Both the position numbers and the translations under genes were made by a program. The notes beneath the pieces are model-generated. The model ran no database searches. It was given only the letters and a program-made list of their open reading frames with translations, and was not told the DNA's origin. A DNA stretch of 64,000 nt from positions 124,001 through 188,000 of the forward strand of contig NZ_WKJD01000004.1 in assembly GCF_009674665.1 (NCBI RefSeq), written 5' to 3'. This DNA comes from Agromyces kandeliae. Lineage in GTDB: Bacteria; Actinomycetota; Actinomycetes; Actinomycetales; Microbacteriaceae. Below are positions 45,025 through 53,638 of this stretch, in pieces (within the stretch, counting starts at the first letter, position 1; each line of letters starts with the position of its first letter).

Positions 45025-45098
45025 GGGGCGGTAGCTCAGCCGGTTAGAGCAGTGGACTCATAATCCATCGGTCACGGGTTCAAGTCCCGTCCGCCCTA
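45025..45098 (+). tRNA. tRNA with CAT anticodon (Met elongator, or Ile2)
   Basis: A 74-nt cloverleaf. The acceptor stem is 45025-45031 with 45091-45097, including a G-T pair at the first position. The anticodon loop is CTCATAA with CAT at 45059-45061. The T arm is ACGGG-TTCAAGT-CCCGT. CCA is not encoded. The D-loop and TTCAAGT loop exclude an initiator by the normal anticodon-stem rule (no GGG/CCC run). The CAT tRNA could be elongator Met or, if C34 becomes lysidine, Ile2; the CGGTC variable loop and TTCAAGT lean slightly toward Ile2. Its 3' 19 nt overlap the nickel permease gene on the other strand. Confidence 0.9.
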
Positions 45099-46327
45099 CG
45101 GAGCCCTGATCGAGCGCCGTCTCCGGAGCTCGGGTCGGAGTGAGACGCGCGCTGCACGTGGTCGATCCGAGCGCCTTCCGGCGCGCGGATGCCGACCGCG
45201 CCTCGCTGGGGAGGGGCCGGAACGGGCCTCCGCTGCCGGCGCCGTGAGACGAGCAGTGCGCCGAGCCACATGAGGACCAGGGCGCCGACGATCCAGAATC
45301 CGACCGCGTTCAGGTCCACGCCCGCGGCCGACCGCCACTGGTCTCCGCCGAGGCCGAGTTCGTCGCCGAACAACGCGACGAGCTGGATGGTTCCGACGGC
45401 GACGGCGACGACCACGGAGATCGCGGTGATGGCCAGGTTGTAGCGGACCTTGCGTGCACCGTCCGCGAGCGCCCACCCGTACGCGTATCGCATCAGCACC
45501 CCATCGGCGGTGTCGAGGAGCGACATGCCTGCGGCAAAGAGCAGCGGCAGGGCCAGTAGCGAGTACCACGCGAGATGGGATGCGGTGCTGGTCGCGGCCA
45601 GGACGAGCAGGCCCACCTCTGTCGCGGTGTCGAATCCGAAGCCGAAGAGCACGCCGACTGGGTACATCTGCCAAGGCGCCCGGATCGCCGTGATCACGGG
45701 TGAGAGGAGCCGGGTCAGGGGACCGCGGGTCGCGCCCTCGGTCGGCATCCACCTCGTCGTCTCGCCGGAGCGCGCCTGCCGGTGCGTACGCCACGTCGAT
45801 GCCAGCAGGACGACGTTGATCGCCGCGATGACGTAGAGGAACAGGCCCGACACGGTGGCTCCCACGATGCCGGTCACCCGATGCAGCGCGGAGTCGTCGT
45901 CGCGCAGCGAGCCGGCGAGCGCATCGACCCCGAGCGCGAGGAGCACCACGAGCGCCAGCACGACCGTGGAGTGGCCCAACGAGAACCAGAAGCCCACCGA
46001 CACGGGCTTCCGGCCGTCGTCGAGCAGCTTCCGGGTGGTGTTGTCGATCGCCGCGATGTGGTCGGCGTCGAACGCATGCCGGAGGCCGAGCACGTAGGCG
46101 GTGACCCCCATTCCGACGCCGAGCGTCGTGCCGGCGACCGTCCCTCCCTCGCCACCGGCGAAGAGCAGGCCAAACCCCGCGAGGTGCAGGGCGAGGATCG
46201 TCACGAGCATCCCCGCGAGCGCGAGACCGGTCCGGTGGCGAAGCGGATGCCTCGACGCGACGGCGTCACCGTTCCGACCCGGCGGGATCCGAGGGCCCGC
46301 GATCGGTTCCGTGGTGAGACGGGTCAT
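45080..46327 (-). CDS. NiCoT-family nickel/cobalt permease
   Basis: A 415-residue high-affinity nickel transporter of the HoxN/NixA type. The signature motifs are present: LRHAFDADHIAAIDN in the second span, LGHSTVV, and GFGFDTATEVGLLVL. About eight spans are visible. A roughly 55-residue hydrophilic C-terminal tail runs across the tRNA gene on the other strand, and the stop codon falls in the DNA of its T loop. The start overlaps ureD (ATGA), so nickel uptake is tied to urease expression. Nickel rather than cobalt is inferred from this operon. Confidence 0.94.
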   Translation of the reverse strand: MTRLTTEPIAGPRIPPGRNGDAVASRHPLRHRTGLALAGMLVTILALHLAGFGLLFAGGEGGTVAGTTLGVGMGVTAYVLGLRHAFDADHIAAIDNTTRKLLDDGRKPVSVGFWFSLGHSTVVLALVVLLALGVDALAGSLRDDDSALHRVTGIVGATVSGLFLYVIAAINVVLLASTWRTHRQARSGETTRWMPTEGATRGPLTRLLSPVITAIRAPWQMYPVGVLFGFGFDTATEVGLLVLAATSTASHLAWYSLLALPLLFAAGMSLLDTADGVLMRYAYGWALADGARKVRYNLAITAISVVVAVAVGTIQLVALFGDELGLGGDQWRSAAGVDLNAVGFWIVGALVLMWLGALLVSRRRQRRPVPAPPQRGAVGIRAPEGARIDHVQRASHSDPSSGDGARSGLRRADGT

Positions 46328-47094
46328 TCGATCGACCTCGCCTCGACCTCACGGGGCGGAGACCCCCCGCTCGCGGGTGCAGGCGCGACCACGCCTCCGA
46401 GCGACCTGGCTCCCGTAGACCACCTCGCCCAGACGTCGTCGAGGCGGGACTCGTGGGTCTGGTCGCCGAGATGCCGCGCCACCGCTCCGGGCTGGTCGAG
46501 CTGCATCGCGCCGGGCTCCGCCCCGGGCCGGAATCCGACCGCGACGACCGCATCGAGGACGCGTGCCGGGCCGAGCACGCCCGGCTCCGGCGCCGATCCG
46601 TCGACCTCGAGTGTCTCGAAGAGCACCGGGCCGTCGGCATCCGCGATCGAGACCTGCGAGGTGAGGGTCCCACCCGACTCACCCTGTCGTCCCAGCACGA
46701 TGGTCTCGCGGATGACGGCCCTGGCGCCCGTGTCGAGCCCGAGTTCCGTGCGGCGCTCGACGCGCGCGCCCTCGGCGACGACCAGCGGGAGGGCGCGCCA
46801 GAGGAGCGTTCCGCCCGACCCGACCCGCGCATCCAGCGTCCACCGGGATGCCGCGCCCGTGGCGGGGTAGGCGACCGTGCCGCCGACGTCCTCGAGTTCG
46901 AGCGTGCTGTCGGGCCCGACGTCCACTTCGACGTGCACGACGTCGCCGCCCAGGAGAAGCATGCCGGCGGCGGAGACGGCGACATGGGCCGAGTTCGAGG
47001 TCCGGCTGACGAGTCGCGGCGCCAGCGAGCCGACGACCAGGTCGACGTGCGCCCGGGGATCACCGGCCCGTACCGCGATCCGGGTGGTCGTCAT
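46324..47094 (-). CDS. ureD: Urease accessory protein UreD
   Basis: A 256-residue scaffold for urease activation; UreD (UreH) with UreF and UreG delivers nickel to the apoenzyme. The sequence has the family's beta-rich pattern: [37 protein letters not shown] and [29 protein letters not shown]. The last 30 residues ([20 protein letters not shown]) look flexible. It overlaps ureG upstream and the nickel permease downstream by ATGA. UreD proteins are poorly conserved; position makes the call secure. Confidence 0.9.
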   Translation of the reverse strand: MTTTRIAVRAGDPRAHVDLVVGSLAPRLVSRTSNSAHVAVSAAGMLLLGGDVVHVEVDVGPDSTLELEDVGGTVAYPATGAASRWTLDARVGSGGTLLWRALPLVVAEGARVERRTELGLDTGARAVIRETIVLGRQGESGGTLTSQVSIADADGPVLFETLEVDGSAPEPGVLGPARVLDAVVAVGFRPGAEPGAMQLDQPGAVARHLGDQTHESRLDDVWARWSTGARSLGGVVAPAPASGGSPPREVEARSIE

Positions 47095-47882
47095 TTCCGA
47101 GCGGGCGAGTGGACGTGGACCTCGTCCGCCGACCTCGACTCGTGCTCGTGCTCGCTCGCCGCGTCGTGGGTGTGCACGAAGCCGCCCCCTGGGTGCTCCT
47201 CATCGGCGTGGAAGTGCGGTGCCATGGGACCCGGGTCCTGCGGCACGTGCGTACCGCGTCGGTGGCTCTCGAGGACGCCGAGCACCCAGGTTCGCAGCGC
47301 GGCGACGGACGCGGCATCCGTGCGCGACAGCGCGAGCACCGCGCGACCGTCGCGCGCCTCCGAGGCGTCGGCCACCATCTGCGGAACGTCGACGCCGACG
47401 TAGGGTGCCAGGTCGGTCTTGTTCACCACCAGCAGGTCGGCTCGGCCGATGCCCGGGCCGCCCTTGCGGGCGACGTCGCCGCCGCCGGCGACGTCGAGCA
47501 CGAAGATCTGCGCATCGACGAGTGCCGGCGAGAACGTGGCCGTCAGGTTGTCGCCTCCGGACTCGATGAGCACGACGTCGAGGGGAGCGAAGTCGCGCTC
47601 GAGGTCCTCGGCGGCGAGCAGGTTCGCGGTGATGTCGTCGCGGATCGCGGTGTGCGGGCATGCGCCGGTCTCGACCGCGCGGATGCGCTCCGGCTCGAGC
47701 ACTCCTGCCGAGCGGAGGAATCGTGCATCCTCGTCGGTGTAGATGTCATTGGTGATGACGCCGAGTCGGAGGTCGTCGGCCAGGGAACGGCACACGGTCG
47801 CGATGAGCGAGGACTTGCCGGTCCCCACGGGGCCGGCGACGCCGAGTCGAAGGGCGCGGTCGGCGGGGGTGATGTCAGGCAC
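47091..47882 (-). CDS. ureG: Urease accessory GTPase UreG with C-terminal His-rich tail
   Basis: A 263-residue SIMIBI GTPase that couples GTP hydrolysis to nickel insertion. P-loop GPVGTGKSS at about residue 17, the metal-binding [11 protein letters not shown] (Cys-Pro-His), [13 protein letters not shown] and [16 protein letters not shown] (NKxD) are all intact. The core ends near residue 205. After it comes a tail of about 58 residues with 11 His ([28 protein letters not shown]). Some UreG proteins have His-rich N-termini and many UreE have His-rich C-termini; here no ureE is seen, so the tail may store or transfer nickel (inference). It overlaps ureF by 8 nt and ureD by ATGA. Confidence 0.95.
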   Translation of the reverse strand: MPDITPADRALRLGVAGPVGTGKSSLIATVCRSLADDLRLGVITNDIYTDEDARFLRSAGVLEPERIRAVETGACPHTAIRDDITANLLAAEDLERDFAPLDVVLIESGGDNLTATFSPALVDAQIFVLDVAGGGDVARKGGPGIGRADLLVVNKTDLAPYVGVDVPQMVADASEARDGRAVLALSRTDAASVAALRTWVLGVLESHRRGTHVPQDPGPMAPHFHADEEHPGGGFVHTHDAASEHEHESRSADEVHVHSPARK

Positions 47883-48540
47883 GGAAGAGCCTCCTGGTGG
47901 TCACGGCATGGGCTTCCGCCCACGCCTCGGCGTACGGCGCACTCGCCGCGGGGATCTGGTGGGTGGCGGTGATCGTCGAGACCGCGGCCACGTGCGGCTC
48001 GATCGACGAGCAGGCCTCGAGCACCATCGCGACCCCGTCCGCGGGATCGCCGGGTTCGAGCTTGAGCAGGGCCGCCACCGCGCAGGCCAAGTCGTCGTAG
48101 ACGGTCAGGCGGACCAGGCTCTCGGCGTCCATCCCCGCGTGGGCGGCGATCGCACCGAGCACGAGCGGCCTCGGCGGGGAGTGGTCGAGACCGGCGAGCG
48201 AGGAGCGCACGTCGGGCCAGAACCGCCCGGCGAGGCGGAGCAGGCCGCGACCGAGGTCCTCGGAGGCATCCCGGATCGCACGGCTCGGCGTGCGTGCGGC
48301 CCAGGCCCGCTCGATCGGCGCGACCGGCAGGCAGTCGAGCGCCGAGTGCCGCGCGACCACCGCGGTGCCGGCATCCACCAGGCCCGTCGTCCTCGCCCTG
48401 GCGCGCAGGAACGCCGGCACGTCCGCGACCGGCATCCCCGCCAGGAGCGCCGGCTCCACCCCGGACGACTGCGCATGCCCGCCGCTGGGGAGGCGCGCAT
48501 CCGCGAGGAGGAGCGTGATCGTCTGCGGTGCTGGCTGCAT
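47875..48540 (-). CDS. ureF: Urease accessory protein UreF
   Basis: A 221-residue all-helical accessory protein that acts with UreD and UreG in nickel insertion. [26 protein letters not shown] is the conserved N-terminal UreF motif; [20 protein letters not shown] near the C-terminus also fits. ATG 48540 overlaps the ureC stop by one base (TGATG). Length is a little short but normal for actinobacteria. Confidence 0.92.
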   Translation of the reverse strand: MQPAPQTITLLLADARLPSGGHAQSSGVEPALLAGMPVADVPAFLRARARTTGLVDAGTAVVARHSALDCLPVAPIERAWAARTPSRAIRDASEDLGRGLLRLAGRFWPDVRSSLAGLDHSPPRPLVLGAIAAHAGMDAESLVRLTVYDDLACAVAALLKLEPGDPADGVAMVLEACSSIEPHVAAVSTITATHQIPAASAPYAEAWAEAHAVTTRRLFRA

Positions 48541-50243
48541 CAGAAGAGGTTGTACAGCTGGGCCAGGGGGAGCGACGCGGCGGGATCGGGCTCGACGTCG
48601 TCGCCGTCGATCGAGATCTCGAACGTGTCGGGACGGATGCGGATCGCGGGCAGCGCGTCGTTGTTCCGCATCTGCGCCTTGCCGATCCCGCGCGTGGGCT
48701 CGACCGCCGCGAGGCGTCGGCGCAGCCCCAGCTCGTCGGCGAGGCCGGCGTCGAGGGCAGCGGGCGAGACGTAGCTCACCGAGAGGTCGGCGCCGATCGC
48801 CTCGCCGAACGCCGGCCGTTGGAGCACCGGCTGCGGCGTGGGGATGGACGCGTTCGGATCGCCAAGGCTCGCCCAGGCGATGGTGCCGCCCTTGACCACG
48901 ACGGCGGGCCGGACGCCGAAGAACTTCGGCTCCCAGATCGCCAGGTCCGCCATGCGGCCGACCTCGACCGAGCCGACGTCGTAGGCGATCCCATGCGCGA
49001 CTGCCGGGTTGATCGTGTACTTCGCCACGTAGCGCTTGGCACGCTCGTTGTCGGCCGGCATCCCGCCGCCGAGCGGACCGCGACGATGCTTCATCACGTG
49101 CGCGACCTGCCAGGTCCGCGTGATCACCTCGCCGATGCGACCCATCGCCTGCGCGTCCGACGACGTGATCGAGAGCGCGCCGAGGTCGTGCAGGATGTCC
49201 TCCGCGGCGATCGTGGTGGCGCGGATCCGGGACTCCGCGAACGCGAGGTCCTCGGGCACGGCCGGATTGAGGTGGTGGCAGACCATGAGCATGTCGAGAT
49301 GCTCGGCGACCGTGTTCACCGTGTGGGGGAGCGTGGGGTTCGTCGAGCCCGGGATGACGTTGGGGTGACTCGCCAGCGTGAGGATGTCGGGCGCGTGACC
49401 GCCGCCCGCCCCCTCGACGTGGAAGGCGTGGATGGACCGGCCGGCGATCGCGGCGATCGTCGACTCGACGAAGCCCGCCTCGTTCAGCGAGTCGGAGTGC
49501 AGCGCCACCTGCAGCCCCCACTCGTCGGCACCGCGGAGCGCCGCATCGATGGCGGCGGGGGTCGAGCCCCAGTCCTCGTGGACCTTGTACCCCGCTGCGC
49601 CCCCGATCGCCTGCTCGCGCAGCGCCTCGGCGGAGACCGTGTTGCCCTTGCCGAGCAGGAGCAGGTTCATCGGGACGGCGTCCAACGCCCGGTGCATCTG
49701 CCCGAGGTGCCAGGCGCCCGGCGTGACCGTCGTCGCCTTCGACCCCTCCGACGGACCGGTGCCGCCGCCGACGATGGTGGTGATGCCGGTGGCGAGGGCC
49801 TCGTGCAGCTGCGAGGGCGACAGGAGGTGGACGTGGGAGTCGATCGCGCCGGCCGTGACGATGCGGCCCTCGCCGGAGATGACGTCGGTCGACGGACCGA
49901 TCGCCATGCCCTCCGAGATGCCGTCGCTGACATCCGGATTGCCCGCATGGCCGATGCCGACGATGCGTCCGTCGCGGATGCCGATGTCACCTCGCACGAT
50001 GCCCCACCAGTCGAGGATGATCGCGTTCGTGATCACGGTGTCGAGGGCGCCCTCGGCCCGCGTGGTCACTCCCTGCGCCATGGACTCGCGGATCGACTTG
50101 CCGCCGCCGAAGATCGCCTCCTCGCCGCCGACGGTGAGATCCTGCTCGATCTCGATGTACAGGTCCGTGTCGCCGAGCCGCACCTGGTCGCCCGCCGTCG
50201 GCCCGTAGATCGCGGCGTAGCGCTCGCGACTAATCCTCACCAT
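48540..50243 (-). CDS. ureC: Urease subunit alpha
   Basis: The 567-residue catalytic subunit, which hydrolyses urea to ammonia and carbamate at a dinickel site. All metal and catalytic residues are in place: His137 and His139 ([10 protein letters not shown]), the carbamylated Lys220 (GYKVHEDWG) with His222, His249 ([12 protein letters not shown]), His275 ([13 protein letters not shown]), flap Cys322-His323 (VCHHL) and Asp363 (SSDAQAMGR). ATG 50243 is chosen because [19 protein letters not shown] is the universal UreC start; the 24-residue longer version only reads back into ureB. ureB and ureC overlap by 14 nt, and ureC and ureF by 1 nt. Confidence 0.98.
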   Translation of the reverse strand: MVRISRERYAAIYGPTAGDQVRLGDTDLYIEIEQDLTVGGEEAIFGGGKSIRESMAQGVTTRAEGALDTVITNAIILDWWGIVRGDIGIRDGRIVGIGHAGNPDVSDGISEGMAIGPSTDVISGEGRIVTAGAIDSHVHLLSPSQLHEALATGITTIVGGGTGPSEGSKATTVTPGAWHLGQMHRALDAVPMNLLLLGKGNTVSAEALREQAIGGAAGYKVHEDWGSTPAAIDAALRGADEWGLQVALHSDSLNEAGFVESTIAAIAGRSIHAFHVEGAGGGHAPDILTLASHPNVIPGSTNPTLPHTVNTVAEHLDMLMVCHHLNPAVPEDLAFAESRIRATTIAAEDILHDLGALSITSSDAQAMGRIGEVITRTWQVAHVMKHRRGPLGGGMPADNERAKRYVAKYTINPAVAHGIAYDVGSVEVGRMADLAIWEPKFFGVRPAVVVKGGTIAWASLGDPNASIPTPQPVLQRPAFGEAIGADLSVSYVSPAALDAGLADELGLRRRLAAVEPTRGIGKAQMRNNDALPAIRIRPDTFEISIDGDDVEPDPAASLPLAQLYNLF

Positions 50244-50580
50244 CGAGTGCCCCCTCGGCATCGGTCTTGATCTGGATCCCCGGGATCCGGCGCCGACCGC
50301 GGAACGCGACGGCATCGAGTTCGCGGGAGGCGCCGGGCTCGAACCGCTGCGACGTGCCTGACGGGATGTCGAGCCGGAAGCCGCGGGCGAGCGCGCGGTC
50401 GAACTCGAGCGCGGCGTTGGCGTCGGGAAGATGCAGGTGGGAGCCGATCTGCACCGGCCGGTCGCCGGTGTTGACGATGACGAGCCTGATGCGCTCGTCC
50501 GGACTCCGGTCGGCGTTGAGCTCGATCTCGCCCGGCCGGATTCGGTACGCGCCGGGACCGGCGTTCGCGGTGGAGGCCAC
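50230..50580 (-). CDS. ureB: Urease subunit beta
   Basis: The 116-residue beta subunit. [50 protein letters not shown] is canonical, including the GSHxH region. It starts at GTG 50580, nine nt after the ureA stop, with GGAG just before the start on this strand. The C-terminal tail [13 protein letters not shown] overlaps ureC. The subunits are separate (A, B, C), not fused. Confidence 0.96.
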   Translation of the reverse strand: MASTANAGPGAYRIRPGEIELNADRSPDERIRLVIVNTGDRPVQIGSHLHLPDANAALEFDRALARGFRLDIPSGTSQRFEPGASRELDAVAFRGRRRIPGIQIKTDAEGALDGED

Positions 50581-50589
50581 GGGACTCCT

Positions 50590-50892
50590 TCAGTCGATGG
50601 GGTGGTGGAGGGTGACGAGCTTGCGCCCGTCGGGGAACGTCGCCTCGATCTGGACGTCGGTGATCATCTCGGGGACGCCCGCCATGACCTGCTCACGAGT
50701 GAGCACCCGTCGGCCGGCGTCCATCAGTTCGGCGACGCTCCGGCCCTCCCGCGCTCCCTCGATCACCCAGCAGGAGAGGAGGGCGACCGTCTCGGGATGG
50801 TTCAGCGCGATGCCGCGGTCGAGGCGATCACGCGCGATCATCCCCGCCACGGCGAGCATGAGCTTCTCGGTCTCAGCGGGTGTGAAATGCAT
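50590..50892 (-). CDS. ureA: Urease subunit gamma
   Basis: The 100-residue gamma subunit and first gene of the urease operon. [40 protein letters not shown] and LVTLHHPI at the end match UreA along its whole length. ATG 50892 has AAGGG just upstream on this strand. The operon order is ureA-B-C-F-G-D followed by the nickel permease; ureE is absent. Confidence 0.97.
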   Translation of the reverse strand: MHFTPAETEKLMLAVAGMIARDRLDRGIALNHPETVALLSCWVIEGAREGRSVAELMDAGRRVLTREQVMAGVPEMITDVQIEATFPDGRKLVTLHHPID

Positions 50893-51358
50893 GGCATCCC
50901 TTCGTTCCTCGCTCGTCGTGCCCTGTCGTCGGCGCCCTCGCGGCGACCGGGCGCGCGTGCGGGTTGTCCATAACGTAGACCAGCCCCGCCGGTTCCAGCA
51001 CCGCGGGTCTCGGTTCGGAGGGGTCGCGGTCGCGGCCGAACGCCCGTCGTTCCTTGGACTTCGCAGGGCGACGGGCCGGTCCGTGCGGAAGGACTGTTTA
51101 CAACGACGTCATGTTCGGGAAATCGCGATGGAACGCCGCGCCTCCATGGTGAGACCATCTCCAGCGCGCGACGGTGATCCGTCGCCATGAAGATCTGGGT
51201 CGATCGTCCGGGACGCCGGCGTCTGCTCGGGTAGCACCATGAACGCAGCGTGACAGCACCATGAGTAGCACCCGATGGCGGTCGTCCACTCGTCGATGTT
51301 CGGCGTCGTGCGTGCCCCGTCGGTTCCCTCGCACCCACAGTCATCGAATGGAGCCCCC
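50893..51358. promoter_or_regulatory. Divergent control region between ure and urt operons
   Basis: 466 bp with no gene I can support. It must hold the promoters for both operons. On the minus side, TACGTT (50972-50977 read leftward) is a -10 candidate for ureA with a leader of about 70 nt. On the plus side, TTTACA (51097-51102) is a possible -35 without a good partner -10. GTAGCACC occurs twice (51231-51238 and 51265-51272), with a related CAGCACC between them (51254-51260). A nitrogen-control site is expected here, but I see no convincing GlnR or AmtR box. Confidence 0.55.
51231..51272 (+). repeat. Direct repeats GTAGCACC upstream of urtA
   Basis: GTAGCACC at 51231-51238 and 51265-51272, with AGCACC also at 51255-51260. 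The AGCACC cores start at 51233, 51255 and 51267, that is 22 and 12 bp apart, close to whole helical turns. Two of them extend to AGCACCATGA. This could be an activator or repressor site for urtA. Confidence 0.5.
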
Positions 51359-52651
51359 ATGCTCAACACCAGCAGACGGCGCGTGAAAACGCTCCTGGCC
51401 ACCGGCGCGATCGCCGCGACCGCGGCACTCGTGCTCTCCGGTTGCGGGAGCCGCGCCGACGATGCGACCGCGGCAGCTGCAGGGAGCAGCTGCATCGACA
51501 CCTCGGGCGACACCATCAAGCTCGGCTTCCTGAACTCGCTCACCGGCGGCATGGCGATCTCCGAGAAGACCGTCTCCAACGTGCTGCACATGGCCGCGGA
51601 TGAGATCAACGCCGACGGCGGCATCCTCGGCAAGCAGATCGAGTACATCCAGGAGGACGGGGCCACCGACTGGCCGACCTTCGCCGAGAAGACCGAGAAG
51701 CTGCTCACCCAGGACTGCGTCGCCGCGATCTTCGGCGGCTGGACCTCGTCGTCCCGCAAGGCCGTGAAGCCGGTCGTCGAGGAGCTCAACGGGCTCTTCT
51801 TCTATCCGGTGCAGTACGAGGGACTCGAGGCATCCCCGAACATCTACTACACGGGCGCCACGACCAACCAGCAGATCATCCCGGCGATGGACTTCCTCGC
51901 CGCCGAGGGGGTGAAGACGCTGTTCCTGGCCGGGTCCGATTACGTGTTCCCCCGGACCGCGAACGCGATCATCAAGCTCTACGCGGCCGAGCTCGGCATC
52001 GAGATCGTCGGAGAGGAGTACGTGCCCCTCGACAAGGACGACTGGACCACCCAGGTGGCGAAGATCGCCGCGGCGAAGCCGGACTTCGTCTTCAACACGA
52101 TCAACGGCTCGTCGAACGTCGGCTTCATCAAGGCCTACTACGACGCGGGTCTCACCCCAGAGACCACTCCGATCATCTCGGTCTCGATCGCCGAGGAGGA
52201 GGCGCCGGCCATGGGGCACGAGGTCACGGGCAACTACGCCTCGTGGAACTACTTCCAGTCGCTCGACACCCCCGACAACCCGAAGTTCATCGAGGACTGG
52301 AAGGCCTACCCCGGCAGCAGCGGCGTGACGTCCGACCCGATGGAAGCCGCATACATCTCGCTGTACCTCTACAAGGCCCTCGTGGAGAAGGCCGGCTCGT
52401 TCGAGGTCGACGCGGTCAACGCCGCCGCTGCGGAGGGCGGCATCACCTTCGACGCGCCGGAGGGGACCGTGACCCTGAACGGCGACAACCACCACATCTC
52501 GAAGCCGGGTCACATCGGCAGGATCAACGCGGACAACCAGTTCGACATCGTCTGGGAGTCGGACGGGTTCATCGAGCCCGACCCGTTCCTCGACGGCTAC
52601 GACTGGTTCCCCGCCGACGTCCGCGACGCGCTGGTGGCTTCCGCGGGCTGA
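51359..52651 (+). CDS. urtA: Urea ABC transporter substrate-binding lipoprotein UrtA
   Basis: A 430-residue extracellular lipoprotein of the amide/urea-binding type. The signal peptide ends LVLSGCGS with the lipid Cys at about residue 26. The mature protein begins DTIKLGFLNSLTGGMAISEKTVSNVLHMAADEINADGGILGKQIE and has VQYEGLEASPNIYYTGATTNQQIIPA, which matches UrtA rather than branched-chain amino acid LivJ. ATG 51359 has GGAG 6 nt upstream. It is followed by a 16-bp stem-loop and then urtBCDE. Confidence 0.95.
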   Translation: MLNTSRRRVKTLLATGAIAATAALVLSGCGSRADDATAAAAGSSCIDTSGDTIKLGFLNSLTGGMAISEKTVSNVLHMAADEINADGGILGKQIEYIQEDGATDWPTFAEKTEKLLTQDCVAAIFGGWTSSSRKAVKPVVEELNGLFFYPVQYEGLEASPNIYYTGATTNQQIIPAMDFLAAEGVKTLFLAGSDYVFPRTANAIIKLYAAELGIEIVGEEYVPLDKDDWTTQVAKIAAAKPDFVFNTINGSSNVGFIKAYYDAGLTPETTPIISVSIAEEEAPAMGHEVTGNYASWNYFQSLDTPDNPKFIEDWKAYPGSSGVTSDPMEAAYISLYLYKALVEKAGSFEVDAVNAAAAEGGITFDAPEGTVTLNGDNHHISKPGHIGRINADNQFDIVWESDGFIEPDPFLDGYDWFPADVRDALVASAG

Positions 52652-52666
52652 TCGTCCCGACTCCCC

Positions 52667-52702
52667 GCGGGGTTCCGTGCCGCGAACGGCACGGAACCCC
52701 GC
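52667..52702 (+). terminator. Strong hairpin between urtA and urtB
   Basis: A perfect 16-bp stem (52667-52682 with 52687-52702) with loop CGAA lies 15 nt past the urtA stop. Lacking a U-tract, it is probably a partial terminator or 3'-end stabiliser that makes urtA mRNA more abundant than the rest of the operon. Confidence 0.8.
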
Positions 52703-52753
52703 GCACTCCGATCAGCATCTCCGTCGCTCACCCCACACAGGAAGTTGCCGTAC

Positions 52754-53638
52754 GTGGACGAACTCCTCCCGCCACTGCTCAACGGGACGGCTCTCGGCGC
52801 ATTGCTGCTGCTGGCAGCGCTCGGCCTCACCCTCACCTTCGGCCAGATGGGGGTGATCAACATGGCGCACGGCGAGTTCATCATGGCCGGCGCCTTCGTC
52901 GCCTACGTGACGCAGCAGGTCATCCCCTCCAGCGACCTCTCGATCCCGCTGGCACTGCCGCTCGCGTTCGTCGTCGCGGGGTTCCTCGGGCTCCTGCTCG
53001 AGGTCACCATCATCCAGTGGATGTATCGCAGGCCCCTCGACACGCTCCTGGCCACGGTCGGCGTGGCCCTGATCCTCCAGCAGGCCGCGCTGCAGATCTT
53101 CCCCGCACAGGGCGTCCCCGTGGAGAAGCCGTCGTGGCTGGACGGGCAGATCGACGTCCTCGGCTACGAGTGGCCGCTCCGCCAGGTCTTCACCATCGTC
53201 CTCGCCGCGGCCTGCGTGGCCGCGTTGGCCGCCTGGCTCAAGTACTCGTCCTTCGGTCGACGGATCCGCGCGACCGTCCAGAACCGGGACCTCGCGGAGA
53301 CCAGCGGCGTCGCCACCCGCTCCGTGGACCGGATCACCTTCTTCGTCGGCTCCGGCCTGGCCGGGGTCGCCGGCGTGGCCGCATCGCTGATCGGGGGCAC
53401 GAACTCCCAGATGGGCGTGCAGTACATCATCCCGGCGTTCCTCGTCGTCGTCGCCGGCGGCATCGGCCAGATCGCGGGCACGGTCATCGCCGCGCTCGCG
53501 GTCGGCATCGCGATGACGTTCTTCGCCTACTGGACGAGCGGGAGCCTGGCGCAGGTGCTCGCATTCGTCCTCGTGGTGATCTTCCTGCAGATCCGCCCGC
53601 AAGGCCTGTTCACCGTCCGCACCAGGGGGTTGGCATGA
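52754..53638 (+). CDS. urtB: Urea ABC transporter permease UrtB
   Basis: A 294-residue permease of the LivH/UrtB type with about eight spans. GTALGALLLLAALGLTLTFGQMGVINMAHGEFIMAGAFVAYV is the conserved N-terminal block, and AETSGVATRSVDRITFFVGSGLAG is the cytoplasmic coupling region. I prefer GTG 52754 over TTG 52745 because AGGAAG (52739-52744) is then 9 nt from the start instead of touching it. The stop overlaps urtC (ATGA). Confidence 0.93.
   Translation: MDELLPPLLNGTALGALLLLAALGLTLTFGQMGVINMAHGEFIMAGAFVAYVTQQVIPSSDLSIPLALPLAFVVAGFLGLLLEVTIIQWMYRRPLDTLLATVGVALILQQAALQIFPAQGVPVEKPSWLDGQIDVLGYEWPLRQVFTIVLAAACVAALAAWLKYSSFGRRIRATVQNRDLAETSGVATRSVDRITFFVGSGLAGVAGVAASLIGGTNSQMGVQYIIPAFLVVVAGGIGQIAGTVIAALAVGIAMTFFAYWTSGSLAQVLAFVLVVIFLQIRPQGLFTVRTRGLA

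Noticed and set aside
50893..51358. GlnR or AmtR nitrogen-control box
   Set aside because: TTTAC with GTCAT 6 nt on is only a partial match and the second half-site is wrong. Not claimed.
52745..52747. TTG start for urtB
   Set aside because: It would touch its Shine-Dalgarno sequence. GTG 52754 has a 9-nt spacing.
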